From positions 4,588,001 to 4,652,000 of the forward strand of contig JAESUZ010005462.1 of NCBI GenBank assembly GCA_017311185.1: a stretch of 64,000 nt of DNA, read 5' to 3'. Below, piece by piece: positions 11,047 to 22,336 of this stretch (positions within the stretch are counted from its first letter, which is position 1; every line of letters starts with the position of its first letter). The translations under genes were made by a program, and so were the position numbers. Source of the DNA: Proteles cristata cristata. Taxonomy: Eukaryota > Chordata > Mammalia > Carnivora > Hyaenidae. A model generated the notes under the pieces. The model did no database searches. It worked only from the letters and a program-made list of their open reading frames with translations, and was not told the origin of the DNA.

Positions 11047-11102
11047 TGTACATATATATATATGTACATATATATATGTATTGTACATATATATATATAT
11101 AT
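11047..11102. repeat. Palindromic (TA)n/GTAC tract
   Basis: TGTACATATAT followed by its exact reverse complement makes a 22-bp perfect palindrome at 11047-11068; a second partial unit runs to 11102. It is able to form a cruciform. Confidence 0.9.
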
Positions 11103-11594
11103 GGCAAAAGTTGTAAAAGGTTTTTTGTCAGTGATTATCAAACATTATTAAAGAGCAAGAAGAGCTGGATAAATAAAAGTTTGAATTATATTCATGGAAA
11201 GAAAGGGTCTCAAAATCATAAAGTTATCAATTATTCCTTATTTAAAATTTAAATTTAAAAAAAGTACAATAACAATTTTAACAAGATTTTATGGAATTGG
11301 CAAGCTGATTCTGAAACAAATATGGAAAAATTAAGGACTAAGAAGAACTAAGAAATTTTGAAAAACAAGGAAGAGGAAATTTTGTTAACAGATAAAAAAC
11401 TTATGAAACTGTTGTAATTAACAGTGTTTTATTGTCATTTGGACTGTGTAATATACAAATGAAGCAGAATACAGAAATATAAAAGAAATTATATGAAAGT
11501 TGATATATAACAGCATTGATATTAAGTATAGGGTGGCTGGGATTTCCTTAAAAAATAATATGAGATCAGAGGAAATGAATAAAACTTGAATAGG

Positions 11595-11831
11595 GGGCGC
11601 CCGGGTGGCTTAGTTGGTTAAGCGTCCGACTTTCACTCGGGTCATGATCTCGCGGTTCGTGGGTTCGAGCCTCGCGTCGGGCTCTGTGCTGACTGCCAGC
11701 TCAGAGCCTGGAGCCTGTTTCAGTCTGTGACTCCCTCTCTCTCTGACCCTCCCCTGTTCACGCTGTCTCTCTCTCTCTCTCTCCTAGAAATAAATAAAAC
11801 ATTTAAAAAAAAATTATAAAAAAAAAACACA
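11595..11831 (+). mobile_element. Young CAN SINE, CCTAGAAATAAATAAAAC subfamily
   Basis: Perfect 14-bp target duplication AAAACTTGAATAGG (11581-11594 and 11832-11845). CpG-rich head and B box (GGTTCGTGGGTTCGAGCC). The core has 'CTGACTGCCAGCTCAG' in place of 'CTGACAGCTCAG', and the 3' end reads 'CTCCTAGAAATAAATAAAAC'. Recent insertion. Confidence 0.95.
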
Positions 11832-11954
11832 AAAACTTGAATAGGACAGAATTGGCCAAGGGTGGATTGTTGTTTCAGGGGATAGGTACATGGGTGTTCA
11901 TTATTATTTTGCCTCCTTTTACCAAAACTTCCAGTATAAAAATTATTGAAAAGG

Positions 11955-12183
11955 GGGCACCTGGGTAGCTCAGTCTGTTGAGTGTCTGACTCTTGATTTC
12001 AGTTCAGGTCATGATCTCATGGTTCGTGGGTTCAAGCCTTGCATTGGGCTCTGTGCTGACTGCCAGCTCAGAGCCTGGAGACTGTTTCAGATTCCGTATC
12101 TCCCTCTCTCTCTGACCCTCCCCTGTTCACTCTCTCTCTCTCTCTCTCTCTTTCAGAAATAAATAAAGCATTAAAAAAAATTT
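11955..12183 (+). mobile_element. CAN SINE, extended-core subfamily
   Basis: Has the same 'CTGACTGCCAGCTCAG' core but fewer CpGs and a 'TTTCAGAAATAAATAAAGC' end, so it is older than the copy 120 bp upstream. TATTGAAAAGG / TTTTGAAGG flanks are a weak target duplication. Confidence 0.9.
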
Positions 12184-12305
12184 TGAAGGCAGTTCTCCAC
12201 CTCCACTGCACATTAAATCACTAGGGAGCTCTAAAGTGTCCAGGTCACTGAAATCAGAACTCTTAGGTGATTTTGTTTAGTTTACTTAAGATGTACATTA
12301 TTTTA
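12184..12305 (+). mobile_element. MER5-like hAT fragment
   Basis: 'GGCAGTTCTCCACCTCCAC', 'TGCACATTAAATCACTAGG', 'GGAGCTCTAAAGTGTCCAGG' match the left part of the MER5/Charlie non-autonomous element; the right part is missing. Confidence 0.7.
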
Positions 12306-13324
12306 GTTGATATAATAACGATAATAATAGCTAATATTTATACTGTGCTTACTATGTAGTGAAAGCTTTGATAAAACATTAGCTTCTATATAAATATATA
12401 TAACTGTGATCTCAGCTTCTTCATGTATAACTATCTTCTCTTGCTCTTTAAGAAGATAAAGTCCACTTACTTGCTTATATTTAACTGGAGGACTAAATTA
12501 AAGACTGCATTCATCCACACACTAAAAGAGGATGCATCTAAATGACTGTCTCTTTCATTTGCTACCTGTGCTTGAAACGTAAATTATGAACTTTAATACA
12601 TGATGGAAATATTTTAAAAGTAATTTTTCATTTCACTGAAGTAATAGGACACTGTCCTTATAACTAATCTTTAGTGTCTGATCAGACATTTCCTCCCCCT
12701 GACTTATTTGTAACCTGTAAGCAAACCCCCAGAGGACAACATAGCCCAAACTGCACACAATCTTAAGACCACACTTAGCACTTCTCTTACTTCAACGCAT
12801 TCCCACTAGACAATATGCAGATAAGAGCTGGATTGCCCACTCAGGACTTATGGAGATATGGATAAAAAACTAAATTGTATACTTCCCAAAAATACGTTAA
12901 CCAAAATCTTTATTAAGCAGTTTTGCTACTTTCCTAAAATTTTCTCTTCTCTGCCAAATAATTCTCTTCTTTCCTTATAGGACCTACAAAAATTCTTTCT
13001 GTCAGATCCACACATTAAACCCTTGTCTTCGTTTGTACAAGCCACTTAGCAGACCAAAAACCACCAGTTAGCCAGCTTTGAAGTGACAATCTATGTTTCT
13101 TCAAGCAGTCCCTTTAGGGACCTCATCTCTCAAGACAAGAAGCCTATCAGAGGGTACCTCCAATAAAAACAAGGTCTAGTTCTGTTTTCTTAGAAGACTT
13201 TTCCTCATTAAATGTTTATGCAATTACACTTTTTCAAAGGATTTTATAAAAAAGATATAAATACATGCTGCAACTCTGAATTTACAGTTCTTAGGATACA
13301 AAAATGAACTGAATTTCACTTCCA

Positions 13325-13415
13325 CTTACAGATGGAGAAACAAGGGTATTGAAAGAACAGGTGATTTGTCCAATTTCTCATAGCTAATGGCAAAAATTGA
13401 GACTATTATTACCCT
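13325..13415 (-). mobile_element. MIR core fragment
   Basis: 'TTACAGATGGAGAAACAAGG', 'GTGATTTGTCCAATTTCTCA' and 'TAGCTAATGGCAAAAATTGAG' are the antisense MIR core. A possible second, sense MIR trace lies at 13495-13550. Confidence 0.6.
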
Positions 13416-14391
13416 GGTCCTTTGATTTATGGAAAAACTTTCTTTTTACTAAAGAGCTCTGCCGCCCATCAAGGGCCAACCTTTTGGCTTGAATTAGGTC
13501 CTTAACTTTATTTTCTCATCTATAAACTGAAGCTACCCCTTATTCTTGAAAATTCAAGTGGTTTCTATGAGGATGCATATTGTGAATGTATAAATACTTA
13601 ATGTTTCCTAAAAGAAATATATCTAATCAACAGAGTGTTGCTCCAACAATGATCCAAGTTTTGAATTCTGACATATGTCAATGACGGATGTCACACATTT
13701 CAAAGCAAAACGTAGCCTGATATTGTCAGGGTAAACCAGGCATGTAAACTTTTTTAAAAATTTGAAAGAGAGGGGCCTTGGCAAGTAAATTAAAATACGG
13801 AACAATATAAGTATTTCAGGTTGTTGGTGCTATTCACTGCCGTCTTGTACATCATGATGACATTGAGAAGCGTGGGAAGGAATAGCGATTCATGTGGGTT
13901 GGTAGATATTTTTTAACCTATTCTTAAGATCATTCATATTAACTTCTCAAACTACCAACATAGGGAAGAAGGAAAAATTGAAACTACCAGCTGAGATAAA
14001 GCAGATAATCCAGACAAACGTTCTGCCTTCCTTTCCCCCAGCGCATTGTCTATCTGGATAACACAGCAAACTGAAGCAAAAGTAGAGCCAGTAAATGGTT
14101 TTTCCTTCCAATGTGGCTGATTACAACGCTAAAAGGATGATGACATCTTAAAACATGGATGACAGTTGGTGAACTGAATAGCATTAACTTTATGCCCAGA
14201 AATCTGAAGTTGCTAGTGTTTTGTTTTGCTTTGTTTTTTAATGCAGAAAACACATTTGAAATATATTTGCTTGACAGGAGTATAAGATTGGCATAAAAGT
14301 AAACAACTGGCAAATTGTTCATAGCAATGAATTTGTGCAGTGACTTTTCACTGCAAAACACTAGAAATTAGAGACTGTTCACCAGATGTTG

Positions 14392-14411
14392 TAAAAAAAA
14401 AAGGGGGGGGG
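14392..14411. repeat. Homopolymer junction A10/G9
   Basis: A run of A directly followed by a run of nine G. Prone to sequencing and replication error. Confidence 0.9.
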
Positions 14412-15735
14412 AGTTCCTAATTTAACTACTAAATTGCTAAAAGGTACACTGTGATAAGTCCTCTTCTGGCTGAAAATGTCTGTGTCTTATTAAATGTTTA
14501 TTGAATACTGTATTTACATTGTTTTTGCTGTTAAATGATATTGACATGCTTGGATACAAATTTTTATTCAGGCAAGATGAAATGTGAACATCTGGCAGTA
14601 ATCTTATGTGTAGTATTGAAACAAACAAACAAAAAGCTTGACCAGTGTGTTCTTTTGTCCTGTTTCTAAGTTCTCTGGATGTGACTCACATCATAATATA
14701 CTTAAACATGAGGACTTTGTCACTTATCATTGAAACGTTCAAAGTAAATCCTTAACAAGCTGGTGGCTGCTGAAGTTGGGATCAATTTAGCCATGAAAAA
14801 CTGTTTCTCAAACAATGAGGCAGCTGCTTGATTCCTTTCAAATTATTACGGTAGTAAAAAGGGAGGAAATATTTTAAATACAGACATAATATAATGGCCA
14901 TTTGTTATAACACTGCCAGAAGAATAATATTTTATGTAATTTTATCCAAGACACCACAAATAAAAAAATAAATTTCCATATGGTACTGTCAGTTTTCTGT
15001 AGGCTTTTTTCTCTATACAAAATGTTTTGGTTTAAGAATCTCTTAATTTTATCTATTATATGATTGACCCTCCACAAATTTGTTATAATTAGGCCATAGC
15101 AAGAGGATCAGTAAAGTGGCTGGCTTACTGTGTTCCCAGCATACTTCTTTCTTCTCTTTCCTGTTTCCTATTGTGTAATAGTCTATGACAGAAACTTGGC
15201 TCTCCTGAACCTTGAAAACTCTTTATTAATTTAAAGGCAAAATTTCGATCTGTGCAAAAGAAATAAGTTGCATATAACCCTGAATATTTCACAAGGAACC
15301 CTCAAGGCAATTTTTTTAGGTATCCCTCTCAAAAAATAGATTTAGACATCAGAGTAAGTCAAATATTATCAAATGTAAATATCTAACACCAGTTGTATCT
15401 ACACAACAAAGCAACAGTTGACAAGCCAATCCCCTTAATCTAAACCCAAGTCTGAAGGACATTCATCCTAAATATCCAGAATGGTTATCAAGAATGTCCC
15501 TAGTTGGCCAAATTGCCGTATAGCCATGGCATAATGAAATTGAGCCAAAAGATCAGGTCCCTGTTTGTCTGCTCATCTACACAAATCCTTTTATAGTGTG
15601 CTAGAATGGCCCTAAGAAAATGGGAAGATCTAAATTCTACAGTCCCAGAACAGATTCTCAATCTGAATTATCTTGTTTGTCTCTTAAAATAGCCCTGAAT
15701 ATGGCAGGCCCGAAAATTTTAAGAGAATTGATAAG

Positions 15736-16660
15736 AACATTCAAGTCAGGGGAAAGCATAACAACACAAGTATAGGTGTTGAAAACCATAGGGCATATTT
15801 GGTGAAAAATGAGTAGGTTAACCTAGTTGGAGTAGATTACATTTGGTCTTGAAAGATGTGTAGGTGGATGATGGCAGATGGAATGAGAGAACATTAAAAA
15901 GAACAGTGTGGGGGCGCCTGCGTGGCTTAGTCGGTTAAGCGTCCGACTTTCGCTTAGGTCATGATCTCGCGGATCGTGGGTTCGAGCCCCGCGTCGGGCT
16001 CTGTGCTGACTGCCAGCTCAGAGCCTGGAGCCTGTTTCAGTCTGTGACTCCCTCTCTCTCTGACCCTCCCCTGCTCACGCTGTCTCTCTCTCTCTCCTAG
16101 AAATAAATAAAACATTAAAAAAAAATTTAAAAAAAAAAAAAGAAGAACAGTGTGTACAACAGATTACACTAGCCTGGCAGGTAAAGATAATTGCAAGAAG
16201 CTTGGCACAACTAGATCATAAGTTCTGAGTATGGCTAGGTAGGCAGGAGTCAGGGAACCAAGGCCCCAGGCATGCTAAGAAGTTTGAATTTAATGTAATA
16301 GGCAATACTATTTTGAGCAAGGATGCAATATGATCAGGTCTGTGTTTTGGAGACCTTACTCCTGTGACTTTCTGGAGGATGAATGAAGGGACAGTAATGT
16401 AAGGATGAAGAGAAGAAGTGGGTAGGAGAAACAATAAAAAGGTAAAACAGACATGCCTTCTTGTTAGGTAGAATGTGGAAGGTGATGGAGATCATACCCC
16501 ACTTGATGTTTTGGTTTGCTGTTTCCATGAAGGTGCTAGTCTTAAATACAGGGAGATATAGATTTTGACTGGAGATCTGATAAACTAGAGACTTGCCTAT
16601 TAGAATCTTTAATAGATGGGTATGGAATTCAAGGAGGATAACTGAAGTAAAAAACATATA
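15736..16660 (-). mobile_element. LINE-2 remnant, antisense
   Basis: Flanks of the young SINE at 15911 read as decayed L2 in reverse: 'TTTGGTCTTGAAAGATGTG', 'AGAAGTTTGAATTTAATGT', 'GAGCAAGGATGCAATATGAT', 'TGAATGAAGGGACAGTAATG'. These phrases follow the order of the reversed L2 ORF2. Very old, no intact frame. Confidence 0.55.
15911..16144 (+). mobile_element. Young CAN SINE, CCTAGAAATAAATAAAAC subfamily
   Basis: Target duplication GAACAGTGTG (15901-15910, 16145-16154) and a high CpG count (GCGTCCGAC, CTCGCGG, GCGTCGGG). Same extended core and 3' end as the copy at 11595; the A-tail is long. Confidence 0.95.
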
Positions 16661-17129
16661 TGTTGTTAGTATTATATAATGTAAATAATATCATAAATTA
16701 TATATAATAACTACAGCAAAGTATATGATATACTAGATAATTATTCTTCTAATATAAAAGTTTATTTTAGAAAATTTAGTAAAATCATAAAATTGTAAAA
16801 CAACATATGCAGCTGGGTTAGCATATAGATTTAATAATTAACTATTCTGAATAATAATTGTTACCTAGCTCATAGGTAAGGTATACATTTTCAAAGATGT
16901 ATCAAATACTAAAATGTATTTCAAGGTAAAACTAAACTGTATGCATGAGATAGTTTGACTGTCATGAATAAAGAATAACTAAGAAACTGAATGACCACAA
17001 GAAAACTCAATATTAACTATGCCAAAATCTAACTTACATTTATATCAACTAAATTAATTCTTCAACTTCCTGGGAATATGCTTGCAGCTAACTCATCTTG
17101 GCAGGCCCATTAAAAAAATGGCAGTATAG
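16661..17129. other. AT-rich unique sequence
   Basis: Strongly AT-rich (dense TATATAATAA patterns at 16665-16760); no gene or repeat family recognised. Confidence 0.5.
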
Positions 17130-17357
17130 TGGGACGTTTGGGTGGCTCAGTCATTAAACATCTGACTTCAGCTCAGGTCATGATCTCGGTTTGTGAATTT
17201 GAGCCCCACGTCAGGATCTGTGCTGACATCTGAATGCCTGGAGTCTGCTTCAGATTCTGTGCCTTCCTCTCTCTCTATCCCTCCCCTACTTGTGCTCTCA
17301 AAAATAAATACACATTAAAAATATATAAACTTAAAAAATAAAAATAAATTTAAAAAA
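17130..17357 (+). mobile_element. CAN SINE, feliform type
   Basis: 'GGGACGTTTGGGTGGCTCAG' head. Two A-rich tail segments in series. ATGGCAGTATAG before and ATGGTACTATAG after are the target duplication (two changes). Confidence 0.9.
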
Positions 17358-17372
17358 AAGATGGTACTATAG

Positions 17373-17782
17373 AAAACCAGGTTCCCTAAGAGACAGCCTC
17401 AATTTCATCTATAGTTCAGACAGGTAACTATAAACACCTGCTTCTATAGTTTTCTGTTTTCTGTATATGTAATTGTAAGATCTCAAATAATAATTGCCCA
17501 AATATATGAGCAAATCCAAAACTTTCTTTGAGAAATGACCTCTGTCTTTGGTTACTTCTATAGCCAATTTGTATTAGGAGGTGGAATGGAACCTCTTTGA
17601 GGCAAGAATAAAAGTATCTGTAATTTTCATAAGAGATTATAAACTTTTAGGTTCATATACTCAGTGTCTTTCTCACCTGTGTACATCATATACAGTCTAG
17701 GCAGTTACCAAAACAACTAAATCTTTTCTTGTTTAATGAGGTAACTTTCATAAAGTGCACAAATCTTAAATATATACCTAGA
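17373..17782. other. Unique spacer
   Basis: Nothing recognised; AT-rich, stops in all frames. Confidence 0.5.
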
Positions 17783-17985
17783 GGGACACCTAGGTGGATC
17801 AGTCTGTTAGTCATCTGACTTGGGCTCAGGTCATTATCTTCACTGTTTGTGGATTCGTGCTATGCATTGGGCTGTGTGCTGACAGCTCAAAGCCTGGAGC
17901 CTGCTTCGAATCTGTGTCTCCTTCTCTCTCTGCCCTCTCTGCTCACACTCTGTCTCTCTCTATCAAAAATAAATAAACATTAAAA
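17783..17985 (+). mobile_element. CAN SINE, feliform type
   Basis: 'GGGACACCTAGGTGGATCAG' head with decayed A box. AATATATACCTAG / AATATATAGCTAG flank it (one change). Confidence 0.9.
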
Positions 17986-18009
17986 AATTTTAATATATAG
18001 CTAGATTAA

Positions 18010-18640
18010 TTCTTGCATGTGTTATAATAGACCTATTATAGGTCTTGATCACCATCAAGATCAAGATATAGAACATTTTCAGCACCTAAAAAGGATGCCT
18101 TGTGTATCTACCTGGTAACTACTGCCCTGAATCCCCACAGATAAACACTATTCTGAACTCTAGAATCATAGATTAGCTTTTCCTATTCTTAAAATACAAA
18201 TGGAGTCTTTAGCATCTGTTTTCTTTTGTCCAACATGTTTTTTGAGACTTATCTATGATGTTACATGTTTCAATATTTTGGTCCCTTTTATTGCTGCATA
18301 GTGTAAATACACCATAGTTTATTTATTTGCTTTCCTATGATGGACACTAGGGCTGATTCCAGTTTGTGGTTATCATAAATAAAACTACTACAAATATTTG
18401 GATATGCATATTTTTGTGGACATAAGCATTCATTTCTCTTGGATATTACCAAAGACTGGGCATATGTATGTTTAGCTTTAGAATAGACTGTATAACCTTA
18501 GAATATACTATAAACAATCTTCCAAAGAGTCTACCCAAATTTATACTTTCAGCAGAAAATTTAATCTTCACTTTACAGTTTCTTTCAACACTGTGGGCTT
18601 AAGTCATATTATATCAGAATAAATGAGAAACGTAATTATT
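18010..18640 (-). mobile_element. Old LINE-1 3' end, antisense
   Basis: 'ATCAAGATATAGAACATTTT', 'ATAGATTAGCTTTTCCTATT', 'CCCTTTTATTGCTGCATAGT' and 'GGCTGATTCCAGTTTGTGG' follow the order of an old antisense L1 (L1M-like) 3' region. Confidence 0.75.
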
Positions 18641-18768
18641 TCTTATTTTACTAGATTATTAAGGTAACACCTTGTTTCAAGCGAGATCACCAGAAATACT
18701 TGTCTTTATTATTCCACTTTTTAAAACCCCAAAGAAATGTCTCATTAAGCATTATCAAGAATTTGTAA

Positions 18769-18987
18769 GGGTGCCTGTGTGGCTCAATCAGTTGAGCATC
18801 CGACTCTGGCTCAGGTCATGATCTCACGGTTAATGGGTTCGAGCCCCATGTTGGGCTCTGTGCTGACAGCTAGCTCTGAGCCTGGAGCCTGTCTTTGGAT
18901 TCTGTGTCTCCCTCTCTCTCTCTCTGACCTTCCCCTGCTTATGCTGTCTCTATCTCTCTCTCAAAAATAAATAAAAAATTTAAAAAA
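18769..18987 (+). mobile_element. CAN SINE, feliform type
   Basis: 'GGGTGCCTGTGTGGCTCAAT' head; core 'GACAGCTAGCTCTGAGCC' has a small local duplication. AAGAATTTGTA / AGGAATCTGTA flank it. Confidence 0.9.
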
Positions 18988-19405
18988 AGGAATCTGTACT
19001 GGAAACAGAAACAAAAATTAAAACTGTTTAGAATCTCTTAACACTATGACAGATGGATGAAGATTTGTCCAACTGACTCCAAATCAAAGAAATGTTAGAT
19101 TTGATCTTTTAAAAAATTTTTAATGTATACCTGACCTCAAAATTAAGAAAAGGAAAGATCCCAGGTGCCCTATATATAAGAGGGAATTTATGGTCAGATG
19201 TTGAGGTGAACATCATATGGCCTGCACCATGTCAAAATATGATATGTGCCAAAGGGACAAAGGTATAAACACTTACTCAAGAATCAAGAGTCAAATATTT
19301 TTCTGGATTAACATCAATATCTCAAATTCAACCCAAGGTAAACTACTTATCTTGTGGATTTCCAAACTCAGTGCATTTCATTCACCCAGTTAACTAAATC
19401 AGATT
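18988..19405. other. Unique spacer
   Basis: Nothing recognised beyond AT-rich sequence. Confidence 0.5.
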
Positions 19406-19610
19406 CAGAGCTTGGCAAACTTCTACAAAGAGTTATATAGTAAAATATTTTAGGTTCTGCAGGCCAGATGTTCTGTGTCACAGCTACTAAGCTCCACTTG
19501 CTATAGTGCAAAAGCAGCCATCCATGATATATAAATGAGCAGCCATGGCTGTGTTCCAATAAAACTTTATTTACAAGAAGAGGCAGCAGACCAGATTTGG
19601 GGCGAGGGTT
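19406..19610 (+). mobile_element. hAT-type DNA transposon fossil (GGCAAACT terminus)
   Basis: Starts 'CAGAGCTTGGCAAACT', then 'TAAAATATTTTAGGTTCTGC', 'CAGGCCAGATG', and the hallmark 'GTTCCAATAAAACTTTATTT' near 19553. This is the widespread non-autonomous mammalian hAT family with CAGGGGTCGGCAAACT ends. Non-coding. Confidence 0.75.
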
Positions 19611-19689
19611 ATGGTGTTTTTTTTTGTTTTTGTTTTTTTTAATTAGGGAAGCAAGCTAGGCTTCTCTAACATACTTAACATCAACATCT

Positions 19690-19905
19690 AATCATTTATT
19701 TTATGCTTTTTTAAATTACAGTTCAATCTGTTCCCACTTATCCTTTGTTGACTACCCTAACTAATTATATTTCTATGAGTCTTCCATGTTCTTGTGTATA
19801 CTTCATTCACTTTCAACTGTTGTATAATAGTTCATTGTGTCAATATTTTAAAAAATGTTTTACCCATTTTCTTGTCCTTGAATATTTGGACTGTTTCTAC
19901 TTTTC
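19690..19905 (-). mobile_element. Possible old L1 fragment, antisense
   Basis: 'GTTGTATAATAGTTCATTGT' and 'TATTTGGACTGTTTCTACTT' resemble old antisense L1 3' text; strongly decayed. Confidence 0.4.
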
Positions 19906-19907
19906 TT

Positions 19908-20045
19908 CCTCAATTTCCTCATCTGTAAAATATAATATCTACCCCATATATTTTTCATGGATTAAACAAGCAAATGTATATAAATTGCTTGGAAAATGCC
20001 TGATGTGATAAAGTCCATAAGAGTTTTCTACTATTGCTATGTTGT
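19908..20045 (+). mobile_element. MIR 3' half
   Basis: 'CCTCAATTTCCTCATCTGTA' begins the MIR core-to-3' segment, followed by 'GGATTAAACAAGC' and the terminal 'CTATTGCTAT' region. Confidence 0.65.
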
Positions 20046-20054
20046 AGTTGTGTC

Positions 20055-20185
20055 TGGACACCTACCTCTCTAGTAGATTGCAAGTTTATTGAGTTCAGAG
20101 GTTATGTTCCTTCACTTTTCTTATTCCCAGGACCTACCATAGTGGCTCTATAAATGTTTCTTTAAAAAATTAAGGAATTAAAAAT
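20055..20185 (+). mobile_element. LINE-2 3' end
   Basis: 'CTAGTAGATTGCAAGTTTAT', 'TTATTCCCAGGACCTACCAT' and 'CTATAAATGTTTCTTTAAAA' follow the conserved L2 3' terminal order. Confidence 0.65.
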
Positions 20186-20187
20186 TA

Positions 20188-20405
20188 AAGAATTGATTTG
20201 ATATATAGATTCTAAGCAATTCCAACCAAAAGTCCAACAGAGCTTTCATGGAATTTGATAAACTAATTCTTAAATTTATGTTGAAGAGGAAAGGACTAAA
20301 TAGGATAAAATACTCCTAAGAAAAAGAAAAATTGGAAGAACTTGACTTGCCAGAAACTGAATATAAATATAAATAAACATTTTGAATTAGATTAGAGATT
20401 TAAAA
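20188..20405 (+). mobile_element. Old LINE-1 ORF2 fragment
   Basis: 'CTAAGCAATTCCAACCAAAA', 'GATAAACTAATTCTTAAATT' and 'AGAACTTGACTTGCCAGAAA' correspond to the part of ORF2 just after the RT domain. It stops where the large L1 begins. Possibly the same old element resumes at 26.2 kb. Confidence 0.65.
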
Positions 20406-20411
20406 ATTGAC

Positions 20412-22336
20412 AGAAAGGAGAGGGCAAGATGCGGAGAAGTAAGGAGCTCTGTACTTGCACTCGTGCCCATACATCACACATAAAAGATCTGAAGCCATTG
20501 GAAACCTAACAAAACCTGAGAGATTGGGAGAAAAAGGACGCAGAATCCACTGACAGAGCCTTCTAACCTGAGTGCGAACCGGGGAAGATAAAATCAGGCC
20601 AGGATCGGAGACTCCAGCGTGGGAGGCGATCCCCCTCTACCCTCTACGGGGAGTGAGAGGGGAAAAGGAGAGTCTGAAACAGAAAAACCTCCACTCGGGG
20701 GAGAAAAACCTCCGCTCGGTGCATAGAAAGACCGTACTTGCCAAATACCTGCACACCAGGTCCCCTCACGCCAACTGGTCCTGGGGGCCGCTGAGCACAC
20801 AAACTGCTTCTCTGTGCTGGCTCCTGGAGGCTGGACTTCAGAGCAGCAGCGCGCCTGCCGCCATTGTGGCTTCCAGGCGGCTGGGACCCCTGAAAGAGCC
20901 GCGGGGACACCGGGCATCCGCGCTCCTGGCTGGCCGGAACTCGAGAGGGAAGGCAAGGAACTAAAAACTGGGAAATTAGACTGTGAGTACGTGTTTTGGG
21001 TGACGAGCCATAGAGGGACCCGGTTTTCCTCACTCCAGCGGGCTCGGGCTCAGAACACCCTGCAGGCAAGCCCCTGCCCCTGCGCACCAGCCTGACCCAG
21101 AAAAGGAAGCAGCGATTCTGACTCCACCCACAGAGCTTGGCAGGGGGCCTGGAATTGCCCGAGGGGGTTGCCTGGGAAACTGTGTCTAAGGCAGTTTCAG
21201 CAAGGCACGCGGACGGGGATTTGGAGATTGGAACTGGCCTGGGTTGAAGAGTGCAACCAACTTCGGCTGCGCCCCTGGTACGGGGAGTTTACATGCCCAA
21301 AAAAGCGCGGTGCAGCACTTGGTTCAAGAAGGGAATGGAGCGCCATCACTCTCCTCCCCACTACCACCAAGGCATAGATCCCGCCTGAGGCATTGGATCA
21401 TGCCACGCCCATCCCTGCCTGAGAGGTGCCCTCCTCCCTTTTTTTTTTTCCTTTTTTTGTTTTTTTCCCTTTTTTTTTCTTTTTTCCCACCCTTTTTTTC
21501 TCTTTTTTTCTTCTTCTTTCTCTTTTCTCTCTTTTTTCCCCAGAACACTGACCTAACTCTGGTCGCCAGCTTGCTTAAACAATCACAACGAATCCATTCT
21601 GTAAATGTAAATTCTACACGTACCGACATTTTCAGCTCTTTCTCTCAGGAGTAATTAGACTATATAGTTTCTCTGCATAATTCCAGCATCCTTCTCTCAC
21701 CTATCCAACCATATTCTACCCTTTACCTCTTTGAAAAAAGCTTCTTATCCCTTCTGCCTGTTCATTCTATTTCCAATTGTGCCTCATCCCTCCCTGCCTT
21801 CTCTCTCTTTCTCTCTGCTCTTCAACCAGCACTGCATACACACGGCTATTTAACTGTAGCTGGGAATTCCACGTATATGCTTTAAAACGTTCTTTGTCCA
21901 TCAGTTTTCTTCTTTTTTCCTTTTCTTTTCCCCTTTTTGACCCTTTTATGTATTTTATCCTCCCTATTATTCGCCCTCCCTACTCCGTCTTTTCTCGTAA
22001 CGTTTTTGTTTTCTCTCTCGCTTTGCATGTTAGTTGATTAGCCTGTGCGTTTGTGTGCTCCTGATCCCTGTGTGTTTGTCTGTCTGTTTTCTTTTCCAGG
22101 GATACCTCAAGAAACAAGCCAGAGTACACAAGGTGGAGAGTCCCAAATATCACTACAAATAAGAAAATAAAATAACCAAGGTCCCAACAAGAGACACCAA
22201 GGGATACCATTCAAAAAACAATCTCTGAAAGGATAAGCCCGGGAAAGTCAAAGAGTCTTCTTGGGTATAGCAGCGCTCATAGAAACAGAGAGGATAACAA
22301 GTCTTTAAAACCAACAAGAGCTGAAAAGCTAATTAA
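20412..22336 (+). promoter_or_regulatory. L1 5' UTR / internal promoter
   Basis: The start resembles the L1 'CAAGATGGC' YY1-type initiator site but reads CAAGATGCG, one base short. Bases 20560-21430 form the only clearly GC/CpG-rich island in the window. A short tandem pair (AGAAAAACCTCC at 20682 and about 19 bp later) lies inside it. A T/C-only tract (21431-21541) separates this island from the AT-richer half. Open frames of 93-147 codons on both strands here are by-products of high GC and lack L1 protein similarity. Regulatory function is inferred from family knowledge. Confidence 0.75.
21431..21541 (+). repeat. Long pyrimidine tract in L1 5' UTR
   Basis: About 110 bases of nearly uninterrupted T and C; the other strand is a polypurine run. 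Confidence 0.95.

Larger units (their letters stand above)
10160..11950 (+). mobile_element. Old LINE-1 ORF2 to 3' UTR, interrupted by SINEs
   Basis: Decayed ORF2 text from about 10.44 kb ('CCAAGTAGAGTTTATCTCAG' near 10546, ORF2 region near 10745-10800), continuing at 11.25-11.57 kb. The 3' end (11850-11945) resembles the 'GGTACATGGGTGTTCATTAT' termini of old L1s. Two SINEs and a palindromic TA tract interrupt it. Confidence 0.65.
12306..15735. other. Repeat-poor block
   Basis: 3.4 kb with no SINE or L1, only a faint MIR core (13325-13415). No long open frame. It could be slow-changing non-coding DNA or simply insertion-poor; the sequence alone does not decide. Confidence 0.5.

Noticed and set aside
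15911..15985. tRNA gene-like A and B boxes
   Set aside because: They are the pol III promoter of a CAN SINE; the sequence continues into the SINE body and A-tail and does not fold as a complete tRNA.
20572..21095. Overlapping open frames of 93-147 codons on both strands
   Set aside because: They lie in the GC-rich L1 5' UTR, have no L1 protein similarity and appear in several frames at once, as expected from few AT-rich stop codons.
20560..21430. CpG island of a cellular gene
   Set aside because: It lies fully within the L1 5' UTR directly upstream of L1 ORF1.
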